NCBI GenBank assembly: GCA_963732655.1
Contig: CAVTAI010000001.1
Location: 310,001-374,000, forward strand
DNA from: CAVTWS01 sp963732655
Lineage (GTDB): Bacteria > Actinomycetota > Acidimicrobiia > Acidimicrobiales > SHLQ01
DNA: 64,000 nucleotides
Reading direction: 5' to 3'
The notes beneath the pieces were generated by a model. The model had not been told where the DNA came from. It saw only the letters and a program-made list of their open reading frames with translations, and made no database searches. Shown piece by piece: positions 51,991 through 58,435 of this stretch. The translations under genes were made by a program, and so were the position numbers. How positions within the stretch are numbered: the stretch's first letter is position 1; every line of letters begins with the position of its first letter.

Positions 51991-53420
51991 TCAGGGAACG
52001 CGCTCGAGGCGCAAGATGTTGGTGGCCTTCGCAGTCGTGCTCAACCCCGCCAGCACGGCCACCAACTCGCCCGACCGGACGTAACCGGCGGCCGCGGCGC
52101 GGAGATCGCATCGCGGACGAGATCTTCATGTGTGCCGACGCAGTCCGAAAGAATCGGCACGGTGCCCCAGCTCAACGCCAGCTGATGCACCGCCCGATCG
52201 CTCGTGCTCACACCGATCACGGTGGCGCTCGGCCGGAACCGAGCCATGGATCGCACCGTGAATCCGGAACCCGAGACGCAGATGATGCTCCGCAGGCCGA
52301 GCTCGGTCGCTGCTCGCCAGGCGGACATGGTCAACGCGTCGGTCACCGCGGCGAAGGGGTCAGTGCTGGAGGTCATGCGGAGCTCGGCCAGGCGTTCGGC
52401 CCAGCTCTGGAAGTCGAACTCTTCGTCGGCTCGGCGGGCGATACGTGCCATGGTGCGCACAGCGTTGACGGGGTCGACGCCGACGGCGGTCTCCGCGGAC
52501 AACATCAGGGCGCTCGATCCGTCCCACACGGCGTTAGCGACATCGGAGGCTTCGGCCCGAGTCGGCGAGGCGCTCGAGATCATCGACTCCAACATCTGCG
52601 TGGCGGTGATGACGGGCCGCCCGAATGAGATGCACTGGCGGATGATGTGCTTCTGGAGCGACGGCAGCTCCTCGATGGCGCACTCGTTGCCGAGGTCACC
52701 ACGGGCCACCATGATCGCCCCGGACGCCTCGATGATCGCCGCCAGGTTGTCGACCGCGGCCCGCGTCTCGATCTTGGCCACCAGGAGGGGCCCGCGCGGG
52801 TGCGGCTCGGTGCCGACGCGCCGCACGTCGTGGGCCGAGCGAACGAAGGAGATGGCGATCATGTCGACGCCGGCATCGACGAACGCATCGATGTAGCCGA
52901 AGTCTTCGGGGGTCGGGGTCGGCATGGTCAGACGATCCGCCGGGACGTGGATGCCCGGCCGGCCCCGCACGAGTCCACCGCCGACGACCCGAGCCACGGC
53001 GTGATCGCTCGCCCGCTCGACGACCTCGATGGAGACCCCGCCGTCACCGATACGCAGACGATCGCCCACGTGGACATCGCTCACCAGGGAGTCGTACGCA
53101 ACCTCGATGACCTCGGCCGTGCTCGCCGTGTCCCCCACCCGAACCTTGACCAGGCTGCCATCGACCAGCTCGGCACCCGTCTCGCCGAACGACGCCGCTC
53201 GGACCTTCGGGCCGGGAAGGTCGACGAGGATCCCCACCGGTTTGCCCATGTCCACGGAGACCCGGCGGATGCGCCAGTATCGCTCGAGCGCCTCATCCAG
53301 CGAACCGTGCGCCAATCCGATGCGGGCCACATCGAGTCCGGCATCGATCAACGCCCGCAGCGTCTCCTCGCTTTCGCTGGCCGGACCGATGGTGGCGACG
53401 ATCTTCGTGCGTCTCGACAT
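51991..53420 (-). CDS. pyk: Pyruvate kinase, 3' frame broken near 52100
   Basis: Pyruvate kinase, the last glycolytic step (PEP to pyruvate with ATP). Start ATG 53420 (MSRRTKIVATIGPASE), with a TAACGT -10 box 7 nt upstream. The substrate and metal blocks 'DLPGPKVRAA', 'MVARGDLGNE' and 'TATQMLESMISS' are intact. After 'HEDLVRDAIS' the original frame gives nonsense and stops at 52041, while another frame continues 'AAAAGYVRSGELVAVLAGLSTTAKATNILRLERVP' (in pieces), the true C-terminal domain. One base missing (or two extra) in the G/C run at 52096-52103 would give about 476 aa. The true stop is at 51991. Confidence 0.92.
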
Positions 53421-53427
53421 CTCGTCC

Positions 53428-53433
53428 ACGTTA
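53428..53433 (-). promoter_or_regulatory. -10 box of pyk (leaderless)
   Basis: TAACGT on the minus strand, 7 nt before the ATG at 53420. Confidence 0.55.
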
Positions 53434-53516
53434 CTGGCCGCGATTGCTGACCCTCCGGACCCTTCATGAAACCGCTTACGGCCTTCCTGCGACCCGTCGA
53501 CGGTCCCCTCTGTCGG

Positions 53517-54284
53517 TCAGTTCAACCGGGCCAGAAGGGCGACCGCACGGGCCTCGTCTCGGGCCGAGCCACTCAGCGCGGCCGCGTGCGCCGCCGCCGA
53601 TGCCGCGACATCGAAACGACCGACGGCTGCCGCGGCCTCCGCATGCGCCCGATGATCCTCGGCGCTGGCTCCCGGCCGTGCGGCCACGAGTCCCATCACC
53701 CACGCCAGGTTCCGGCGATCCCCGCGCCGCTGGAACGCCACCCGCAGGTTCGTGGTCATGCGATTCAGGATCTGCGTGGTGGGCGTGGGCAAGAGGAACG
53801 TCGGATCGAACGGCACGGAGACTCCGTGGAGCGAAGTGAACAAGGCCCGGCAGTCTTCCGGACGAAGCCCGGAGCGAGCATTGAACGGATCGGCGAACGT
53901 CCCCTCCACCGTGTCGGCGATCAGGAAATGACCGGGCATGCCGATCCCCGCCAGGGTCAGCCCGAGACGGCGGCCCACCTCGACGGCCACCGCGCTCAAG
54001 CTGATCGGGATGCCGAGGCGACGGTCGAGGACTGCCGGGAGGAGCGAGTTCGCCGGGTCGTAGTAGTCGTTCCGATTCCCCTCGAAACGCCCGGGCCCGA
54101 ACAAGGTCGTGCACAGACCGGAGAGCGTGGACGCACCACAGGAGTCGGCCAGCTGATCGAGACGGGCGATCGTGGTGTCGGGGTCGGCCGAGGGATCGGC
54201 GTGCGCGCTGAGGAGCGCCCACGCCCGATCGAGGCGAGGGTCGGGCGTGGCCAGCAGCGCCACCAGCTCCGATGTCACATCCAC
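53517..54284 (-). CDS. SirB1/transglutaminase-like family protein
   Basis: About 255 aa from the GTG at 54284 (VDVTSELVALLATPDPRLDRAW). A TACTGT -10 at 54292-54297 lies 7 nt before it, fixing this start; the frame runs on to 55325 without one. 'DYYDPANSLLPAVLDRRLGIPISLSAVAVEVGRRLGL' (in pieces) and 'GMPGHFLIADTVEGTFADPFNAR' match the SirB1/transglutaminase-like domain, with the PGHFL/DPF blocks. The C-terminus is a helical repeat (TPR-like). Catalysis is not established for this family. The protein has no lysine. Confidence 0.8.
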   Translation of the reverse strand: MDVTSELVALLATPDPRLDRAWALLSAHADPSADPDTTIARLDQLADSCGASTLSGLCTTLFGPGRFEGNRNDYYDPANSLLPAVLDRRLGIPISLSAVAVEVGRRLGLTLAGIGMPGHFLIADTVEGTFADPFNARSGLRPEDCRALFTSLHGVSVPFDPTFLLPTPTTQILNRMTTNLRVAFQRRGDRRNLAWVMGLVAARPGASAEDHRAHAEAAAAVGRFDVAASAAAHAAALSGSARDEARAVALLARLN

Positions 54285-54291
54285 CTTCGGC

Positions 54292-54297
54292 ACAGTA
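54292..54297 (-). promoter_or_regulatory. -10 box of the SirB1-like gene (leaderless)
   Basis: TACTGT on the minus strand, 7 nt before the GTG at 54284. It directly abuts the first copy of the 28-bp palindromic repeat. Confidence 0.55.
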
Positions 54298-54356
54298 CCG
54301 CCGCTGGCTCCCGAGAGGCGCCAGACACACCGCCGCTGGCTCCCGAGAGGCGCCAG
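54297..54356. repeat. Two 28-bp repeats with internal inverted repeat in a divergent promoter
   Basis: Copies at 54297-54324 and 54329-54356 are identical, period 32. Each has an inverted repeat, CTGGC-n-CC and GG-n-GCCAG, so each could form a hairpin or bind a dimeric protein. They fill the gap between the divergent -10 boxes of the SirB1-like gene (54292-54297) and the GDPD gene (54393-54398), that is, the -35 side of both promoters. Confidence 0.85.
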
Positions 54357-54392
54357 GAGCGTGGTGTCCACGGAAGGTGACCGGGAGCCGAC

Positions 54393-54398
54393 TAACCT
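54393..54398 (+). promoter_or_regulatory. -10 box of the second GDPD gene (leaderless)
   Basis: TAACCT, 9 nt before the GTG at 54408. Confidence 0.5.
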
Positions 54399-54407
54399 TG
54401 ACCCCTC

Positions 54408-55160
54408 GTGAGACAGGTGCACCCGTACCTCGATCACCCGGGCCCCATCCCGTTTGCCCATCGGGGCGGCGCGGGTGATCAACCCGAAAACACCATGCCG
54501 GCGTTCCAGGCGGCCGTCGACCTCGGTTATCGCTATCTGGAGACCGATGTCCACGTGACACGAGATGGTGTCGCCCTGGCCTTCCACGACGAGGTGCTCG
54601 ATCGGGTCACCGATCGCGCGGGGGCAGTCGCGGAGCTCACCTACCGCGAGGTCTCCGCCGCCCGAGTCGACGGCAGGGAGCCGATCACCCGCCTCGACGA
54701 GTTGCTCGCCGCCTTCCCCGAGCAGCGATTCAACCTCGACCCCAAACACGACGCGGCCGTCGGTCCGCTCCTCCATACCGTGACGAGAGCGCAGGCCTTC
54801 GATCGGGTGTGCGTCGGATCGTTCTCCGATCGCCGCCTGGCCGAGATCCGGCGCCGAGCGGGCCGAGACATCTGCCTCTCGCTCGGACCCCGAGCCGTCG
54901 CCGCCCTCCGCGCCCGGATCCCGGGCATCCGACTCGACGGGGTGAGCGCGCAAGTACCGCCGACCGTTCGCGGCCGCACGCTGGTCGACCGAGCGTTCGT
55001 CACCGCCGCTCACAGCCGCGGCATTGCGGTGCACGTCTGGACCATCGACGACCCCGCCGAGATGCATCGGCTCCTCGACCTCGGGGTCGACGGCATCATG
55101 ACGGACCTCCCGGTAGTCCTCCGAGACGTGCTCCAGGAGCGGGGCCAGTGGTTCGGCTGA
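54408..55160 (+). CDS. Glycerophosphodiester phosphodiesterase (second copy)
   Basis: A 250-aa GDPD starting at GTG 54408. 'IPFAHRGGAGDQPENTMPAF' carries the catalytic His, Arg-Gly and N-T pair; 'LETDVHVTRDGVALAFHDEVLDRVTD' the metal-binding acids and second His; 'NLDPKHDAAVGPLL' the K-containing strand; 'VHVWTIDDPAEMHRLLDLGVDGIMTDLP' (in part) the last blocks. It is closer to the classical GDPD consensus than the enzyme at 9282-10001. Its stop overlaps the lytic transglycosylase start by 13 nt, and the divergent SirB1-like gene shares the promoter region. Confidence 0.93.
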   Translation: MRQVHPYLDHPGPIPFAHRGGAGDQPENTMPAFQAAVDLGYRYLETDVHVTRDGVALAFHDEVLDRVTDRAGAVAELTYREVSAARVDGREPITRLDELLAAFPEQRFNLDPKHDAAVGPLLHTVTRAQAFDRVCVGSFSDRRLAEIRRRAGRDICLSLGPRAVAALRARIPGIRLDGVSAQVPPTVRGRTLVDRAFVTAAHSRGIAVHVWTIDDPAEMHRLLDLGVDGIMTDLPVVLRDVLQERGQWFG

Positions 55161-56446
55161 GACCGCTCGCCCTCGCCGTGGCCCTCGCCGTGCTCGCACC
55201 GCCGGCGGTGGTCGCCGCGGCTCAAGAGACCGAGCCGGAACCGACCACGTCCGTGGTTCCGGACCCCTCGGCCCCGGCCGCCCCGCCCCCGTTCCTGACT
55301 GGTGCGACGGTCCCCGACCCGTCACTGCAGCCGGGGTTGACCCTGGTGCGGCTCAGCAGCCGGTCCTACGACCAGGCCGTCGCCGCGTACGACGCCTCGG
55401 TGGCCGACCTGGCGGCCACGCAGGCCGCACAGGTGACGGCGGACGCTGCGCTCGCCACCGCACTGACCGAACGGCAAGCGCTGCGTCAGAGCCTCACGTC
55501 AGCGAGGGCGACCCGGCGTGCCGGGGCCGCCACCTTCACCGAAGCCGAGCGTGCGGTCCGGGCGATGGCGGTGGCCTCGTTCATGTCCCAGGGCACCGAC
55601 AGCGATCCGTCGATCTACCTGCTGGCCGAAGGGCTCCCGGAACCCGAGATCCGCCGGCAGTTGACGCTCGAGACCGTGGCCGTCCAGCTCGGCGACCGGG
55701 CCGTCTCGATCGAGGCCCTGGCGGCCGCCGACGCCTTGGTCCTCGAGGGCGAAACCGCGCTGTCTCAACGATCGGCTGCGCTGGTCGAGGCCACCGACCT
55801 GATCGAGAACCTCCGTCAGCACGTGAGCGATCTGTTCGGGCAGCTCGTGGAGCAAGCCGACGCCATCGTCGACGTTCGACGCACCGCGAACGTGGCCGGG
55901 GTCGACTTCACCCTTGTCGTGCTCGACGCCTATGTCTCGGCCGCCAATCTGGTCGCGGCCGAGAACCCCGGATGTGGGTTGGCGTGGTGGATGCTGGCTG
56001 GGATCGGGCGCATCGAGAGCCGGCACGGCACCATTCGGGGCGGCACGGTGGACGCCACTGGTCGACCGTCGACCTCGATCATCGGGATACCGCTGGATGG
56101 AAACAACGGCACTCGACTGATCACCGACAGCGACGGCGGAGCGCTCGACGGTGACACCGCCTTCGATCGTGCGGTCGGGCCGATGCAGTTCATCCCGACC
56201 ACCTGGGCGTCGTGGGGGCGCGACGGTAACGGGGACGGGCGCGAGGACCCACACAACCTGTACGACGCGGCCTACGCCGCAGGCGTGTACCTCTGCGATG
56301 GCCAGGTCGTGTCGACCGCGGCTGGGCTGTCGACGGCGTACTTCACCTACAACCAGTCCGAGCAGTACGTGTCTGACGTGTCCGGCCACGCCGACCGTTA
56401 CCGCCGCGCCGTCGAGATCCCCGAGGTCGCACCGGAGGCGGCGTAG
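55148..56446 (+). CDS. Secreted lytic murein transglycosylase (SLT/MltB-like domain)
   Basis: 432 aa from the GTG at 55148 (VVRLRPLALAVALAVLAPP). An N-terminal signal peptide is followed by a Pro/Thr/Ala-rich linker, a helical coiled-coil region (about 75-260; 'LAATQAAQVTADAALATALTERQALRQSL') and a C-terminal transglycosylase domain with 'WWMLAGIGRIESRHG' (catalytic Glu), 'GPMQFIPTTWASWGRDGNGDGREDPHNLYDAAYAAGVYLC' (in pieces) and 'YNQSEQYV'. It would cleave peptidoglycan between MurNAc and GlcNAc. It overlaps the GDPD gene by 13 nt. It contains no lysine. Confidence 0.88.
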   Translation: MVRLRPLALAVALAVLAPPAVVAAAQETEPEPTTSVVPDPSAPAAPPPFLTGATVPDPSLQPGLTLVRLSSRSYDQAVAAYDASVADLAATQAAQVTADAALATALTERQALRQSLTSARATRRAGAATFTEAERAVRAMAVASFMSQGTDSDPSIYLLAEGLPEPEIRRQLTLETVAVQLGDRAVSIEALAAADALVLEGETALSQRSAALVEATDLIENLRQHVSDLFGQLVEQADAIVDVRRTANVAGVDFTLVVLDAYVSAANLVAAENPGCGLAWWMLAGIGRIESRHGTIRGGTVDATGRPSTSIIGIPLDGNNGTRLITDSDGGALDGDTAFDRAVGPMQFIPTTWASWGRDGNGDGREDPHNLYDAAYAAGVYLCDGQVVSTAAGLSTAYFTYNQSEQYVSDVSGHADRYRRAVEIPEVAPEAA

Positions 56447-56489
56447 CGGGGCCATCCGACTGTTCATCTGGGGGTAACCCTGTGTACAA

Positions 56490-56509
56490 CATGTGAAGAA
56501 CGTCACATG
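56490..56509. promoter_or_regulatory. CRP/FNR-family binding site
   Basis: CATGTGA-AGAACG-TCACATG, a perfect 7-bp inverted repeat with 6-nt spacer; the core TGTGA-N6-TCACA is exactly the CRP consensus, also bound by the mycobacterial Crp homologue. It lies 44 nt after the lytic transglycosylase stop and about 55 nt before a -35 (56565), in a position to activate the RNA promoter. The hairpin reading as a terminator is less likely because there is no U-tract and the spacing is exactly that of the operator. Confidence 0.65.
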
Positions 56510-56510
56510 G

Positions 56511-56563
56511 CCTCCGGATTTCGCCTCGAGACGGTGGATATCCTGAGGATTTCGCCTCCGGAT
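56511..56563. repeat. Direct repeats just upstream of the RNA promoter
   Basis: CCTCCGGAT occurs at 56511-56519 and 56555-56563; an overlapping 12-mer GGATTTCGCCTC occurs at 56516-56527 and 56547-56558. Between them is GGATATCC. They lie between the CRP-type site and the -35 box. Confidence 0.75.
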
Positions 56564-56564
56564 C

Positions 56565-56593
56565 TTGACCGCCCTGGTCGGCCGTTGCAGAGT
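56565..56593 (+). promoter_or_regulatory. Promoter of the candidate structured RNA
   Basis: -35 TTGACC (56565-56570), 17-nt spacer, -10 CAGAGT (56588-56593, TAnnnT-like except the first base). The predicted start is around 56597-56600, immediately at the first hairpin of the structured region. Confidence 0.5.
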
Positions 56594-56596
56594 CTG

Positions 56597-57270
56597 CCCA
56601 TCGTCGAAATCGACGAGGGAGCGACCACCGGACAGCACGACCGGAACGGCGCCGAACTGGATAGGTAACGCAGTCAGCGAACAGTCGGGCAACCGGCCGA
56701 GAGCACGGCCGCCGAGCAGATCGAGTGAGGACCGGGCCGGGCGCACCTGGTGCGAACGACCGAATCGATCAGACGGACAACTGAGAATGGCCGCAGCGGA
56801 GACCATGGCTCTTCGGAGCCGAGGGGGACGCTGCGGTGATCGAACCAGGACTCGGGATGCAACCGAGAAGCGGCGAGAGCCAACTCCGACGGGAGGAGGC
56901 ACTCGAAGGCTTCAACGGGCGCAACCGCTGGGGAGGCAACAGGTCAGGGTGAACCACCGCCGGGTGCGGAACCCTCTGATGCCGAGCCGGGCGGCCGAGT
57001 GAACGTCTCGGATGGGAACCACCTGACGTGGGTGGGGATCAGACGGGTCGGGAGGCCGGAACACGGAGCCGGCCGCACGGAACGATCGGGCCGACAGTGG
57101 AGGTCGACGGACCACCCGGGATCGGTCAGGGAGCGGGCTTCGGCCTGAGCCCCGAGCAGGCGCCGTACCGACGGGGAAGGTGACTCAGCACATCGAAGTT
57201 GGCCGAGGGCCCCGAGAAGCCGAAGCGGGTAACCGCAGAAGCTACTCGGGGTCTTCACGCGTTTTGTCGG
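56597..57270 (+). ncRNA. Candidate large structured non-coding RNA (about 670 nt)
   Basis: The 892-nt gap between 56446 and 57339 has no convincing protein gene, yet it is full of stable, nested hairpins. Examples: 56601-56606/56611-56616 (TCGTCG...CGACGA); 56791-56798/56829-56836 (8 bp, CCGCAGCG/CGCTGCGG) enclosing GGCTC-UUCG-GAGCC (56807-56820); 56851-56855/56863-56867; GGC-GAGA-GCC at 56872-56881; 56944-56950/56971-56979 enclosing CCGC/GCGG; CCGAG/CTCGG at 56995-57011; GGCCGG/CCGGCC (57054-57059/57069-57074); and a three-part stem at 57210-57251 (CCCCGAG/CTCGGGG, AGC/GCT, CGAA/AGAA loop, then GCGG-GUAA-CCGC). GAAC/CAAC recurs between stems. No RNase P, tmRNA or SRP signature was found. The family is unidentified. 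Confidence 0.6.
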
Positions 57271-57338
57271 CAAGAGGGTCGGTCGCCCCGGTACCTTCTC
57301 GGGAGTGGCCGTCGTTGCGGCCGCCGAAAGGTTTCGAC

Positions 57339-58007
57339 ATGGCGCCGCACAAGTCCTTTCTCGTCAACGACGAGTTGGCCGACTATCTCCTGGCCCACGC
57401 CGAGCCGGCCGACGACGTGCAACGCCGCCTCCAGGACGACACCGCGGCCCTCGGGGCCTGGGCCGGCATGCAGGTCTCCCACGAACAGGCCGTCTTTCTG
57501 GGTTTGCTGACGAGGTTGATCCGTCCGCGCCTGGTCGTCGAGGTCGGGGTGTTCACCGGCTACTCATCGCTGGCCATCGCCCGCGAGCTCGAGCCGGGAG
57601 CCACCCTCGTCGCCTGTGACGTGTCCGAAGAGTGGACGGCACGGGCCCGCCAGGCGTGGGAGGAGGCCGGCATCGCCGACCGGGTCGACCTCCGGATCGC
57701 CCCGGGCCTCGACACGTTGACTGCGCTTGACCCCGCGGTGCCGATCGACTTCGCCTTCATCGACGCTGACAAGGTCCACTATCTCGCCTACTACGAAGCC
57801 ATCCTCGAACGGATGCGGCCCGGCGGTCTCATCGCCATCGACAACGCGCTGTGGGACGGGCGGGTGATCAACTCCACGGTCGACGACGCCGACACCATGG
57901 CCATCCGCGCGTTGAACGACCACGTCGCCGCCGATCCGCGGGTCCGGGCCGTGCTCCTGACCGTGGCCGACGGCGTGTATCTCGCCCAGAAGGACGGCGA
58001 CACGTGA
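57339..58007 (+). CDS. SAM-dependent O-methyltransferase (CCoAOMT type)
   Basis: A 222-aa class I methyltransferase from ATG 57339 (GAAAGG 7 nt upstream). 'VVEVGVFTGYSSLAIARELEPGATLVACD' (pieces) is SAM motif I, 'FAFIDADKVHYLAYYEAIL' the metal-binding Asp block, and 'GGLIAIDNALWDGRV' the family third motif. This is the cation-dependent caffeoyl-CoA/catechol OMT-like group that is common in actinobacteria; the substrate is unknown. A TACCTT box at 57292-57297 could be its own -10. The stop overlaps the next gene (GTGA). It follows the structured-RNA region. Confidence 0.9.
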   Translation: MAPHKSFLVNDELADYLLAHAEPADDVQRRLQDDTAALGAWAGMQVSHEQAVFLGLLTRLIRPRLVVEVGVFTGYSSLAIARELEPGATLVACDVSEEWTARARQAWEEAGIADRVDLRIAPGLDTLTALDPAVPIDFAFIDADKVHYLAYYEAILERMRPGGLIAIDNALWDGRVINSTVDDADTMAIRALNDHVAADPRVRAVLLTVADGVYLAQKDGDT

Positions 58008-58405
58008 GTGACGAGCTCCACGTGATCGCGTTCGACCACCTCGTGCTCCGGGTGGCCGATGTGAAGCGGTCGTTGGCCTGGTACACAGACGTGCTCGGGC
58101 TCGACGGAGTTCGAATCGACGAGTGGCTGCAGGGTCAGGCCCCGTTCCCGTCGCTGCGCATATCGGAGACGGCGATCATCGACCTGGTCCCGGTCGCCCC
58201 GGGCGTGCCCGTGGCCACGGGGCCAGCTCGCAACCTCGATCACCTGTGCCTCGTCGTGGAGCGGACCGACCTCGACCGACTCTCCGCGGAGCTCGATCTC
58301 CGCGTCGTCGACGGTCCAGCCGAACGGTTCGGGGCCCAGGGGATGGGGCGTTCCTTGTACGTGCTCGACCCCGACGACAACGTGGTGGAGCTGCGGCACT
58401 ACTGA
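58004..58405 (+). CDS. VOC-family (glyoxalase-like) protein
   Basis: A 133-aa vicinal oxygen chelate protein from GTG 58004 (VSDELHVIAFDHLVLRVAD). It has two beta-alpha-beta-beta-beta units: 'DHLVLRVADVKRSLAWYTDVLGL' (metal-binding His) and 'LDHLCLVVERTDLDRLSAEL', ending 'LYVLDPDDNVVELRHY' with the metal-binding Glu. Such single-domain proteins include glyoxalase, fosfomycin- and bleomycin-resistance-like and ring-cleavage enzymes; the substrate is not predicted. It overlaps the O-methyltransferase gene by 4 nt. Confidence 0.88.
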   Translation: MSDELHVIAFDHLVLRVADVKRSLAWYTDVLGLDGVRIDEWLQGQAPFPSLRISETAIIDLVPVAPGVPVATGPARNLDHLCLVVERTDLDRLSAELDLRVVDGPAERFGAQGMGRSLYVLDPDDNVVELRHY

Positions 58406-58423
58406 ACCGGTGCCGTCACCTGA

Positions 58424-58429
58424 CACAAT
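58424..58429 (+). promoter_or_regulatory. -10 box of the ProA gene (leaderless)
   Basis: CACAAT, 6 nt before the ATG at 58436. Confidence 0.45.
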
Positions 58430-58435
58430 CCCGGC

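Noticed and set aside
56447..57338. RNase P RNA, tmRNA or SRP RNA
   Set aside because: I looked for the RNase P core (GAGGAAAGTCC), tmRNA ends and the SRP GGAAGG-type loop in this gap; none is present, and the stems seen do not fold in those layouts.
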